Shown here piece by piece: positions 1 to 7,803 of a stretch of DNA of 64,000 nt. The notes beneath the pieces were generated by a model. The model did not search any database, was not told the DNA's origin, and saw only the letters and a program-made list of their open reading frames with translations. This stretch comes from JBFFZF01 sp050732695 (lineage in GTDB: Bacteria; Gemmatimonadota; Gemmatimonadetes; Longimicrobiales; RSA9), in contig JBOHRL010000005.1 in assembly GCA_050732695.1 (NCBI GenBank), positions 30,417 to 94,416 of the forward strand. The letters are read 5' to 3'. Every line of letters begins with the position of its first letter. Positions within the stretch are counted from its first letter, which is position 1. A program made the position numbers and the translations under genes.

Positions 1-286
1 GAATCCGGAGCGCTCGACGACGAGATCGATGTCCGCGGCTGGGCGGAGGCCGGGCTGGTCGAAGAGAGTTCGATGGCTCGCGCATCGGCGTCGCCGGGTA
101 TTCAGAGTCGCGGGATCTTCGCCGCTCTGCGTGCGGCAACGGGGGTCTGCGCGTCGCAAAGGAGCAGAGCGGACACTCGCTCGATCTCGAGCAAACAAGC
201 TCGCCACGACGTCACGCATATGCGCCTCGATCCGGGCAGGCGTAAGATCGTTCGTGCGCGGCTCGTCGGCGCGGCTCGTCGGCGCG

Positions 287-369
287 GCTCGGCAGCTGTG
301 CCTCGGCAGCTGTGGCTCGCCATCTGTGGCTCGGGAGCTGTGGCTCGGCAGACTGTGGCTCGGCAGCAT
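287..369. repeat. Degenerate 14-bp tandem repeat (about six units)
   Basis: Units resembling GCTCGGCAGCTGTG follow one another at 287, 301, 315, 329, 343 and 358, with one or two substitutions each and one 15-bp unit. Two copies of a related GGCTCGTCGGCGC unit lie just upstream (about 260-286). The repeat is intergenic, about 100 bp before the methyltransferase ribosome binding site. Confidence 0.75.
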
Positions 370-470
370 TCATGGGATGCAGGTTTGATGGCGTCCGGGA
401 TCCCGGATGACCGGATGAGACGTGGATCGTGTTCGTCATGCTTGCCGGGTCGAGACATGACGGCAGGACC

Positions 471-478
471 GGAGGTGA
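471..478 (+). promoter_or_regulatory. Shine-Dalgarno that fixes a GTG start
   Basis: GGAGGTGA lies six bases before the GTG at 485. It is a near-perfect anti-SD match and favours this GTG over the in-frame ATG eight codons downstream at 509. Confidence 0.7.
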
Positions 479-484
479 GTTTCC

Positions 485-1285
485 GTGTTGCGCGCGTTCG
501 GTCGAAACATGGTAGAGGTGCGCCTGAATCGTCTGTCCGGAGTCCAACGAAGGGATTGGGACGACCTCGCCTGGCTGAATCCCTTCGACAGCATTCTCGC
601 GCGGTTCGACGAGGCCGGGGACTGGACTGAGGAGGAGTTCTTCCTGGAAGGCGAGAAGGAGGTCAGCCACGTTCTGGCACGTTGCGCTGGGAAGGGCATC
701 GCCCTCGGTCATGGCCGAGCGCTGGACTTTGGCTGTGGAGTGGGTCGGCTGAGCCGTGCGCTTGCGTCGCGCTTCGAACTGTGCATCGGGGCGGACGTTT
801 CGCCCGCGATGCTGGACCGGGCGAGGCTACTGAACGCGCATGTTCCGAATCTTCGCTTCGTGCAGACAGGCTCTGCTCTGGATGTTCTGGAGGACGCCTC
901 GATCGATTTCATTTATACCGCTCGCGTGCTTCAGCACATACCCAGCCGCGCTGCGATCATTCATTACCTGCGCGAGTTTCTACGCATTCTCAGGAGCGAT
1001 GGGATTCTCGTCGCGCAGATTCCAACATCGATCCCATGGGTTCACCGCGTGCAGGCCCGCGCACGGCTATGGCTGCTGCTCCGTTCACTCGGTGTCCACC
1101 GAAAGGTGCTGCATCGTCGTCTTGGGCTCACTCCGATCCGAATGGTCGGCCTCAGCACGGACGTGGTAACCGAGGCAATCGATGGGGCGCACGGTCAGCT
1201 CGTAGACGTGGAGTGCGAGGCCGCCCGGCCCCACAGTTATCCCTCTGCAACCTACTTTGTGAGGCGCCGAGCGCGTTCAGAGTAG
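485..1285 (+). CDS. Class I SAM-dependent methyltransferase
   Basis: The product is a 266-residue cytosolic protein with a class I methyltransferase (Methyltransf_11/25-like) fold. Motif I is visible as LDFGCGVGRLSRAL near residues 79-92, followed by the acidic end of strand beta-2 (GADVSPAMLDRA) and the post-motif segment with IPSR and LREFLRILRSDGILV typical of small-molecule or lipid methyltransferases. The substrate cannot be told from sequence. The GTG start has a strong Shine-Dalgarno. The gene stands alone, convergent with the small lipoprotein gene ending at 1301. The N-terminal 60 residues (acidic and aromatic, with WLNPFDSILARFDEAGDW) precede the fold and may help select substrate. 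Confidence 0.85.
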   Translation: MLRAFGRNMVEVRLNRLSGVQRRDWDDLAWLNPFDSILARFDEAGDWTEEEFFLEGEKEVSHVLARCAGKGIALGHGRALDFGCGVGRLSRALASRFELCIGADVSPAMLDRARLLNAHVPNLRFVQTGSALDVLEDASIDFIYTARVLQHIPSRAAIIHYLREFLRILRSDGILVAQIPTSIPWVHRVQARARLWLLLRSLGVHRKVLHRRLGLTPIRMVGLSTDVVTEAIDGAHGQLVDVECEAARPHSYPSATYFVRRRARSE

Positions 1286-1300
1286 CACAGGCGAATCGCC

Positions 1301-1489
1301 TTACGGCGAGGACCGATCGGAACGGGTCCCGCGTGCCTTGCCGCCGCCGCGTTCCATTTCGGCGGCGATCCGGCTGTGCCGTTCATGGAAGCCGGCAGGA
1401 CCGACATCGGGGTGGTCGACGAGGTTCCCGCCGGTTGTGGCAGTGCATGCCGCAGCTCCCAACAGCGCAACCCGCAGGGCGAGCCGCAT
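1301..1489 (-). CDS. Small lipoprotein-like exported protein, coupled to the barrel gene
   Basis: This is a 62-residue ORF beginning MRLALRVALLGAAAC, a short basic N-terminus and hydrophobic stretch ending at a cysteine, so it looks like a lipoprotein or secretion signal. The lipobox is weak because -3 is Ala rather than Leu. The mature part is short, hydrophilic and unrecognised. Its ATG shares one base with the TGA of the upstream barrel gene (TGATG at 1491-1487), a classic termination-reinitiation arrangement. That overlap is the main reason to believe the gene. It may be a periplasmic or membrane-anchored partner of the barrel; this is inference. Confidence 0.5.
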   Translation of the reverse strand: MRLALRVALLGAAACTATTGGNLVDHPDVGPAGFHERHSRIAAEMERGGGKARGTRSDRSSP

Positions 1490-2133
1490 CACAGGCCGAC
1501 CCTCACGCCGAGGCGGAGCAGGGTGTGGTTGGCCGTGTTGCTCGAGACCGCCTCGTCCTTCTGGTGGTAGACCCACGATCGGCCGTACTCGGCGAAGAGC
1601 CGGGTCCGAGGCAGCACCGAATACTCGAGGCCGGCGGCGACCTGGAGCGCAGGATCGAGGTCCCAGCCATCGTCCAGCTCGGGGTCATCGACATCCCATG
1701 CGAAGACGCCGGCCCCGGCGGAGAGGTAGAGGCCGAGGATTCCGCCGCCGCCGGCGAGCCGGACCGACGCCAGCGCGGACGCGGCTCTGGCGTCGCCATC
1801 GCCTTGCGGGGCGCCGGTATCACGGTCGAATCGCTCGTAGGACGGCGCCGCATACAGCACATCGACGCCAGCGACCATTCCCGAACTCGCGGCGATGTGG
1901 ACACCGGCGCCGAAGGCGGTCGCATCATCGAAGCGGTAGAAGACGTTGCTGCCGCCATCGGAGAAGCCACCGAGGTTGGTGAATCGACCGGCCCATCCGC
2001 TGAACCAGACGCGAGGCGCGATCAACGGCTGTGCGCTCACTGGCGCAACCGAAGCGGCGAGCCCGAGGGCCGCGATCGCGCCCATGCGCCGCACGCGGGA
2101 ACCTGCCCTGAAGTTGTGCAATGTGATCGTCAT
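1489..2133 (-). CDS. Outer-membrane beta-barrel protein (OmpA/porin-like small barrel)
   Basis: The product is 214 residues. The ATG at 2133 is chosen because it is followed by a convincing signal peptide (GAIAALGLAASVAPVSAQ, cleavage after SAQ near residue 34); the longer reading frame upstream is basic and unlike a leader. The mature chain alternates hydrophobic and polar residues, with aromatic girdle positions (RVWFSGWAGRF, GILGLYLSAGAGVF, RTRLFAEYGRSW) and ends in LRLGVRVGL, as in small 8- to 10-stranded outer-membrane barrels. No enzyme motif is seen. Its stop overlaps the start of the small lipoprotein. It is divergent from murQ with a short promoter region between (2134-2223). Confidence 0.7.
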   Translation of the reverse strand: MTITLHNFRAGSRVRRMGAIAALGLAASVAPVSAQPLIAPRVWFSGWAGRFTNLGGFSDGGSNVFYRFDDATAFGAGVHIAASSGMVAGVDVLYAAPSYERFDRDTGAPQGDGDARAASALASVRLAGGGGILGLYLSAGAGVFAWDVDDPELDDGWDLDPALQVAAGLEYSVLPRTRLFAEYGRSWVYHQKDEAVSSNTANHTLLRLGVRVGL

Positions 2134-2223
2134 GCGCTGCCGAGGGTGGTCGAAGGCGGATCGTCGAGGTAAGTTAAGCGCGCAATCTACGCCAACTTCC
2201 GAGACGGGCAAGCACAGGAGACC

Positions 2224-3141
2224 ATGAACGCGGAGCCTTCAACGGACCCGCGACTGACCGAGCAGCGCAACCCGCGCAGTGCCCGGATCGATCGGCTGTC
2301 GACACTCGAGATCGTCGATCTCATCAATGCGGAAGACCGCGCAGTCGCCGCGGCAGTCGCGGATGAGCGTCTGTCCATCGCGCGCGCCATCGAGTTCGTC
2401 GTCGAGAGTCTGCGCCGCGGCGGCCGCCTCATCTACGTCGGCGCGGGCACGTCGGGCCGGCTCGGAATGCTCGATGCCGCCGAGATGCCGCCCACGTACC
2501 GGCTCGAGCCGGAGCGGATCCAGGGGATCATCGCGGGCGGACCGGCCGCGCTGCTCCAGGCCCAGGAAGGGGCCGAGGATCGACCCGATCAGGCAAGGGC
2601 CGACATCGATGCGCGCGCGGTCGGCCCCAACGATTTCGTTCTCGGCATCGCCGCGTCCGGCACGACGCCGTATGTGCGGGCGGCCCTCGACCACGCTCGG
2701 GCTCGTGGCGCACGCACGGGTTTTCTGCTCTGCACGTACCCGTCCGAGGACCTCATCGAGAAGTACGACGTCGTGATTGCGCCACTGGTCGGACCGGAAA
2801 TCATCACCGGCTCGACCCGGATGAAAGCCGGTACCGCGACCAAGCTCGTGCTGAATACGATCTCGACCACCGCGATGGTCGAACTCGGCAAGGTCTACGG
2901 CAACCTCATGGTCGATCTGCAAGTGACCGCGGAGAAACTGCGCGATCGCGGCGAACGCATCCTGATCGAGGTGCTTGGCGTACCGCGCGAGGAAGCCGCC
3001 GATCTGTTGCGTCGCGCGCACGGTCACGTCAAAGCGGCGATCGTGATGGGCAGGCTGAACGTGGGGTTCGAGCAGGCGAAGCTCCGACTCGAAGAAGCGG
3101 GTGGCCGCGTCGCCCTCGTGGTCGGCGATCCCGGAGTCTGA
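2224..3141 (+). CDS. murQ: N-acetylmuramic acid 6-phosphate etherase
   Basis: MurQ cleaves the lactyl ether of MurNAc-6-phosphate to give GlcNAc-6-phosphate and D-lactate in cytosolic cell-wall recycling. The 305-residue length matches the family. The SIS-domain phosphosugar loop VGAGTSGRLG (about residues 72-81), the catalytic-region DAAEMPPTY with E87, and the second signature GSTRMKAGTATKLVLN are all present. An AGGAG Shine-Dalgarno sits just before the ATG. anmK begins two bases after the stop, so both are almost certainly co-transcribed. This pairing fits the pathway AnmK to MurQ: AnmK makes the substrate that MurQ opens. Confidence 0.95.
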   Translation: MNAEPSTDPRLTEQRNPRSARIDRLSTLEIVDLINAEDRAVAAAVADERLSIARAIEFVVESLRRGGRLIYVGAGTSGRLGMLDAAEMPPTYRLEPERIQGIIAGGPAALLQAQEGAEDRPDQARADIDARAVGPNDFVLGIAASGTTPYVRAALDHARARGARTGFLLCTYPSEDLIEKYDVVIAPLVGPEIITGSTRMKAGTATKLVLNTISTTAMVELGKVYGNLMVDLQVTAEKLRDRGERILIEVLGVPREEAADLLRRAHGHVKAAIVMGRLNVGFEQAKLRLEEAGGRVALVVGDPGV

Positions 3142-3142
3142 C

Positions 3143-4282
3143 ATGCTCGTCATCGGCCTCATGTCGGGTACCTCACTGGACGGAATCGATGCGGCCATCG
3201 TGCGCTTCGAACCCGGCTCGACGGACCCGGACTGGTCGCTTGTCGCGTTCCGGAGCACGCCCTACACGGAAAGCCAGAGGGACGAGATCGATCATGCGAT
3301 TCTGCGCGGCGGTGCGGCCTCGATCTGCCGGCTGAATGCGAGGTTGGGCGAATGGTTCGCGAGCGCGGCACTCGACGTCTGCCGCGTGGCCGGCATCGAT
3401 GCACGCGACATTGCTCTGATCGGCTCGCATGGACAGACCATCTGGCATGAACCGCCCTCGCCCGGCCAGCGCGGCGCCACACTTCAGCTCGGCTGCGCGG
3501 CCACTATCGCGGAACGCACGCGCATTGCCGTTGTGAGCGATTTCCGTTCACGCGATGTCGCGGCCGGCGGGCACGGTGCGCCGCTCGTGCCATGGGCAGA
3601 CCGCATGCTGTTCGCGGCGCCCGATCGCGATCGGGTTCTCGTGAACGTGGGCGGCATGGCCAACCTGTCACGTGTGCCGCGACGAGGTTCGGGCGATGCC
3701 CTGCTCGCATTCGACACCGGACCCGGCAACGCACCCATCGATGGCGTCGTCAGTGAAGCGACGGACGGGCGCCAGACGTTCGATGCCGGCGGCGCCCGCG
3801 CGGCCGCCGGTACGGTCGATCCTGGCTTGCTCGATGAGCTGCTGCGACACCCGTTTCTCGACCTCGCGCCGCCGCGCTCGACCGGGCGCGAGCAGTTCGG
3901 CCGCCCTTTCGTGAACGAACTCCTTGCGCGCGTGCAGCCGAGGACGGAGTCACAGTGGAACGATCTGATCGCGACCGTCACGACGTTCGTGGCTCGTTCG
4001 ATTGCGGACGCGATCCGCCGCTGGGTCGCGCCACGCGGCGTCGATGAAGTCATCATCACCGGTGGCGGCGCCAGCAATCCGCACCTGATGCGGTTGCTCG
4101 CCGGGGACCTGAATCCCGTCCCAGTGCGCAGTGGCCGCGATGTCGGAATCGAAGTGGACGCCAAGGAAGCGATTGCATTTGCAGCCCTTGCATGGGCACA
4201 CGTGATGAAACTGCCGGGTAACGTGCCGGAAGCGACGGGCGCGCACGGGCCGCGCCTGCTCGGTGCACTGACGCCCGCCTGA
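3143..4282 (+). CDS. anmK: Anhydro-N-acetylmuramic acid kinase
   Basis: AnmK hydrolyses the 1,6-anhydro bond and phosphorylates anhydro-MurNAc to MurNAc-6-phosphate, feeding MurQ. The 379-residue protein starts MLVIGLMSGTSLDG, the family's phosphate-binding N-terminus. It carries GSHGQTIWH, VNVGGMANLS, the FDTGPGN loop and the C-terminal ITGGGASN nucleotide-binding motif. The ATG at 3143 is two bases after the murQ stop; a longer upstream reading frame overlaps murQ and lacks family similarity. Length and motifs are complete. After the TGA the same frame stays open for another 55 codons up to the nagZ start (see the small ORF at 4289). Confidence 0.95.
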   Translation: MLVIGLMSGTSLDGIDAAIVRFEPGSTDPDWSLVAFRSTPYTESQRDEIDHAILRGGAASICRLNARLGEWFASAALDVCRVAGIDARDIALIGSHGQTIWHEPPSPGQRGATLQLGCAATIAERTRIAVVSDFRSRDVAAGGHGAPLVPWADRMLFAAPDRDRVLVNVGGMANLSRVPRRGSGDALLAFDTGPGNAPIDGVVSEATDGRQTFDAGGARAAAGTVDPGLLDELLRHPFLDLAPPRSTGREQFGRPFVNELLARVQPRTESQWNDLIATVTTFVARSIADAIRRWVAPRGVDEVIITGGGASNPHLMRLLAGDLNPVPVRSGRDVGIEVDAKEAIAFAALAWAHVMKLPGNVPEATGAHGPRLLGALTPA

Positions 4283-4288
4283 ATCGCA

Positions 4289-4450
4289 GTGCTGAAAAGA
4301 GGCGTCACGCCCGAAGTCGCGGCCAACGTCGTTCCCGGCCGCACCGAAATGTCGGCGGGTCCACGGATCGCATACGATGTCGTGCGCGCCGCGTTCGCTG
4401 CGACGCTGCTGCCGGATCCGTTTGCGACGGCCGCCGTGCAGGGGCGCTGA
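4289..4450 (+). CDS. Possible 53-residue small protein between anmK and nagZ
   Basis: A GTG-initiated frame of 53 codons fills the whole gap between anmK and nagZ. Its TGA (4448-4450) directly abuts the nagZ ATG at 4451. It is in the same frame as anmK, separated from it only by the anmK TGA and two codons. The translation (ending PDPFATAAVQGR) reads like ordinary protein with high third-position G+C and no Arg-rich shadow look, but I recognise no family. It could be a genuine coupling peptide, a remnant domain once fused to AnmK, or a chance open frame. No clear Shine-Dalgarno precedes it. Confidence 0.35.
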   Translation: MLKRGVTPEVAANVVPGRTEMSAGPRIAYDVVRAAFAATLLPDPFATAAVQGR

Positions 4451-5908
4451 ATGCAGGCCGCGCGATTGTTGCTGCCCGCGCTGCGCTGGGATGAGCGGAC
4501 GGGATTCGACCATGAGAGGCCGCGCATGGACATCGCGATCGCGCGTGGGGTCGGCGGCTTCGTGTTGTTCGGTGGTGAGGCGGGTGCGGTGTATGAGCTG
4601 ACGGAATCGCTTCGCACGCGGTGCGCGCATCCATTGCTCATCGCGGCAGATCTCGAGCGCGGTGCGGGCCAGCAGTTCCGCGGCGCCACTGGGCTTCCGC
4701 CACTGGCGGCACTCGGCGCACTCGATGATCTTGCGACCACGCGTCAGGCCGCAGCCCTGACGGCGCGCGAGGCCCTCGCGCTCGGTGTGAACTGGGTGCT
4801 CGGTCCCGATTCGGACCTCGACCTCGAGCCCGACAATCCGATCATCGGAACACGTTCGTTCGGCGCGGATCCCGTTCGTGTCGCCGCACACGTGACCGCA
4901 TGGATCGAAGGCTGTCAGTCGGAGGGCGCGCTGTGCTGTGCAAAACATTTTCCGGGCCACGGCCGCACGACCACAGACTCGCATGCGGTGCTTCCGGCCG
5001 TGACCGCGTCACGCAAGGAACTCGAGCGTGACCTCACACCGTTTCGGGCCGCTGTCCTGGCCGGGACCGATGCCGTGATGACCGCACACGTCGCGTTCCC
5101 GGCCATCGACCCGTCGAATGCGCCGGCCACTCTCTCGCAGCCCATCGTCGATGGCCTGCTGCGCAACGAGATTGGCTTCGACGGCCTCGTCGCGACCGAC
5201 GCGTTCAACATGCGCGGCGTTCTCGATGGCGATCGGACCGAGGGCGAGGCGGGCGTCGCGGCGATTGCCGCGGGTTGCGATCTGCTGCTCTATCCTCCGG
5301 ACATCGCGACCATGGCGGATGCGCTCGAGGCAGCACTGGGCGCCGCTCTGCCGCGCGCTCGGGTCGCCCGTTCGATCGGCCGGCTCAACAGCGCGGCCGC
5401 CCGCGTCGGCGCCGAGCACGGCGATGGCATGGTCGGCCGCGCGACCGACCTCGCATGGGCCAACAGCCTCGCCGCCCGCTGCGTGAAACTGCTGCACGGC
5501 CGGGTGCCCGTCGAGCGTTCCTTTGACATGGTCACCCTCGATGACGATCTCGGCGGCCCGTTTCCTGCCCCATCGCGCGACGTGTTCCCACGCGCGTTGC
5601 GGGACGCAGGCCTGGATCCACGTGAATCGGATCAGGGTGCATCGGCAAGCCGGCCGGTACTCGTTGCGGTCTATGCCGATATCCGGGCATGGAAGGGCCG
5701 GCCCGGACTGTCCGTCGATGCGAAGGCACGAATCGCGTCGATTGTGAAGAGCCGGCCGGATTGCACGGTGCTCCTGTTCGGGCATCCGCGGCTGGCCGCG
5801 GAGTTCGCGGCACCGAACGTGGTGGTGGCGTGGGGTGGTGAAGCCGTCATGCAACGCGCGGCGGCGAGATTCCTCGCTGATGAGAGTGCGCCGCCGCCCG
5901 CTGCATGA
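4451..5908 (+). CDS. nagZ: Glycoside hydrolase family 3, beta-N-acetylhexosaminidase (NagZ-like)
   Basis: NagZ removes GlcNAc from anhydro-muropeptides in the cytosol, upstream of AnmK and MurQ. The 485-residue protein has the GH3 TIM barrel with KHFPGHGRTTTDSH (K165-H166 onward), whose His is the mobile-loop general acid/base signature specific to NagZ-type enzymes. ATDAFNMRG contains the nucleophile, likely D250. Substrate-loop residues LAADLERG and NPIIGTRSFG are also present. About 150 C-terminal residues beyond the usual barrel form an extra, unassigned domain. No signal peptide is visible, consistent with a cytosolic recycling role. It completes a murQ-anmK-nagZ recycling set. Confidence 0.85.
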   Translation: MQAARLLLPALRWDERTGFDHERPRMDIAIARGVGGFVLFGGEAGAVYELTESLRTRCAHPLLIAADLERGAGQQFRGATGLPPLAALGALDDLATTRQAAALTAREALALGVNWVLGPDSDLDLEPDNPIIGTRSFGADPVRVAAHVTAWIEGCQSEGALCCAKHFPGHGRTTTDSHAVLPAVTASRKELERDLTPFRAAVLAGTDAVMTAHVAFPAIDPSNAPATLSQPIVDGLLRNEIGFDGLVATDAFNMRGVLDGDRTEGEAGVAAIAAGCDLLLYPPDIATMADALEAALGAALPRARVARSIGRLNSAAARVGAEHGDGMVGRATDLAWANSLAARCVKLLHGRVPVERSFDMVTLDDDLGGPFPAPSRDVFPRALRDAGLDPRESDQGASASRPVLVAVYADIRAWKGRPGLSVDAKARIASIVKSRPDCTVLLFGHPRLAAEFAAPNVVVAWGGEAVMQRAAARFLADESAPPPAA

Positions 5909-7772
5909 CCGACCGTCCGGTGGCGGACCCGACCAGCCAAGCGGAGTGAGCCGGTTGACGCAGATCCAGCGCATTGAAGATTCGTACGGGAGCCGTCGCG
6001 GCCGGCGGCACGGTTACCGTCGAGCCGCCAGACGACTGCGGGACCGCGCGGGCACGCGGTTCGCCCGACTGGTGGGTGCGCGGCCCGTCCTCATGGCGGT
6101 CATCCTCGGCGCGCTGCACCTGATTCTCTCGCTCCTCACGTTCCAGCCGCAGCCACACAGCGGCGGCGACAACGCTGCGTACATCTCACTCGGACGATCC
6201 CTCATCGAACGCGGCGAGTACCTCACGCTTTACGATCCGGCGACACCGCCACACACACAGTATCCGCCTGTGTTCCCCGGCATCCTGGCGGGATCGATGG
6301 CGGCAGGTCTCGAACCATGGGCTCAGCTCAAGGTTGTGCTGTCCGTTTTTTCGGCTGTCGCGGTCGCGTTCACGTGGCTGTGGCTGCATCGGCGGCGGCG
6401 CCCGGCTATCGCGATTGCCGTCACCGCCATTGTTGCATTGAGTCCGGGTGTGCTCGAGCAGGGCCACTGGATTCTCTCCGATGTGCCGTTCTGGACGTTC
6501 ACAATGATCGCGCTGTGGGGATTCGAGCGAATCGGACCTGCGCTGCGCACGCGCTATGCACTGGCCGTTGTTGCGGCTGTCCTCGCGTACTTCACGCGCT
6601 CGGCGGGCCTCCCGCTCGCCATTGCGATCGCGGCATGGCTCGGCTGGCGCCGGCGCTGGCCTCAGCTTGCCGTGTTCACGGGCGTCCTCGTCCCGCTCGC
6701 GTTGCTGTGGTGGTTCCGCGCGCAACAGTACGGCGGCATCGACTACGTCAGCCAGTTCTGGTTCGTGAATCCGTACCAACCCGAACTGGGTCGCATCGGC
6801 GCCACGGATCTCATCGATCGCATGCTCGAGAATACTTCGAAATACACAACCATCCATCTGCCCATTCTGCTGACTGGCACGGGCGGTGCCCTGCCCATTG
6901 TGCTCAGCGTGGCGGTGCTTGCGACCGGTATTCATGGTTGGCTCCGGCGAGTGCGACGGCCCGGCGTAGCCGAGTTGTTTCTGCCGCTCTACATCGGGCT
7001 GCTTCTCATCTGGCCTGCGGTCTGGTCCGGCGAACGATTCCTGTTGCCGGCATTGCCGCTCATTCTCTTCTTTGCGGGCGATGGACTCATGCGTCTGACT
7101 CGCCTTGTTGCCCGGCCAAGAGACTTCGCCGCAGGCGCGTTCGCGACGGCATTCGTCCTCGTACTCGCAGTACCGGTGCTCGCCGTGAGAATCTCGGAAA
7201 GCGGCCGGTGCATGATCGAGTATCGGACCGGCAATCGTTACGCATGCCATCCGCCCGCGTGGCGTGACTTCTTTCTCCTGGCCGAATGGGCGCAGAGAGA
7301 GCTGCCAGCAGGATCGACCGCGCTCGCTCGGAAGCCCACGCTGTTCTGGGCGATCTCGGGACACCAGAGTCGCAATTACCCGATGTCGCCCCGACCCGAT
7401 TCACTGATTGCAGCGGCGCGCGATGCTGGCGCACGATACATCGTGCTCGATCATCTCGATGGCCTCTCGCAGGCGTACCTCGGCCCCGCCATCGTTGCGC
7501 GGCCCAACGCGTTCTGTCTCGTCTACCAGTCGCCACTCGACGGGACTGCCATGCTCGGCGTCCGCGACAACGCCGAGTCCATCCCGGACGCCGATCCGAC
7601 AGCGGCCGCGACCGCGTCGATTCTGCCCTGCGGACCCGGCTGGATTCTGTCCGATCACATCACGCCGCCTGACGAGCCCGCGCCGGACTCCACAGCCGCG
7701 AGTGCGGACTCGACTGCGGCGGATTCTACCGCGACGGATTCGGCTGCAATCCGATCCAATCGCTCGCCATGA
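5880..7772 (+). CDS. GT39/ArnT-like multi-pass membrane glycosyltransferase
   Basis: The product is 630 residues with a basic N-terminus and roughly ten membrane segments (first around VLMAVILGALHLILSLLTF). The first periplasmic loop contains GGDNAAYISLGRSLIERGEY and HTQYPPVFPG, the pattern of dolichyl/undecaprenyl-phosphate sugar transferases (PMT/ArnT clan), where the early acidic pair is catalytic. The long C-terminal part is periplasmic and ends in a low-complexity Asp-Ser-Thr-Ala tail. The start is uncertain: the ATG at 5880 overlaps nagZ by 29 bases, and GTG 5946 is the other good candidate. It probably transfers a lipid-linked sugar to an envelope acceptor; the substrate is unknown. 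Confidence 0.7.
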   Translation: MRVRRRPLHDRPSGGGPDQPSGVSRLTQIQRIEDSYGSRRGRRHGYRRAARRLRDRAGTRFARLVGARPVLMAVILGALHLILSLLTFQPQPHSGGDNAAYISLGRSLIERGEYLTLYDPATPPHTQYPPVFPGILAGSMAAGLEPWAQLKVVLSVFSAVAVAFTWLWLHRRRRPAIAIAVTAIVALSPGVLEQGHWILSDVPFWTFTMIALWGFERIGPALRTRYALAVVAAVLAYFTRSAGLPLAIAIAAWLGWRRRWPQLAVFTGVLVPLALLWWFRAQQYGGIDYVSQFWFVNPYQPELGRIGATDLIDRMLENTSKYTTIHLPILLTGTGGALPIVLSVAVLATGIHGWLRRVRRPGVAELFLPLYIGLLLIWPAVWSGERFLLPALPLILFFAGDGLMRLTRLVARPRDFAAGAFATAFVLVLAVPVLAVRISESGRCMIEYRTGNRYACHPPAWRDFFLLAEWAQRELPAGSTALARKPTLFWAISGHQSRNYPMSPRPDSLIAAARDAGARYIVLDHLDGLSQAYLGPAIVARPNAFCLVYQSPLDGTAMLGVRDNAESIPDADPTAAATASILPCGPGWILSDHITPPDEPAPDSTAASADSTAADSTATDSAAIRSNRSP

Positions 7773-7803
7773 CCCGTTTCCACCGGATGCTGGTTCCCGA
7801 ACC

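Larger units (their letters stand above)
1..484. other. Left-edge region without a confident gene; possible 3' tail of a gene entering from the left
   Basis: The plus-strand frame open at base 1 starts with protein-like composition (acidic residues, GALDDEID, GWAEAGLVEE) for about 25 codons and may be the end of a gene that begins outside the window. It then runs into Arg/Ala-rich sequence typical of a GC-rich non-coding frame and crosses a 14-bp tandem repeat whose unit is not a multiple of three. No family is recognisable. Apart from the repeat and the ribosome binding site of the next gene, I see nothing else supportable here. Confidence 0.3.

Noticed and set aside
682..2172. 496-codon plus-strand ORF
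   Set aside because: Overlaps the methyltransferase in another frame and is antisense to the barrel gene, whose signal peptide and terminal strand are clear.
2239..3258. 339-codon minus-strand ORF over murQ
   Set aside because: Antisense to a certain gene and without motifs.
3484..4740. 418-codon minus-strand ORF over anmK
   Set aside because: Antisense shadow, Ser/Arg-rich composition, no family.
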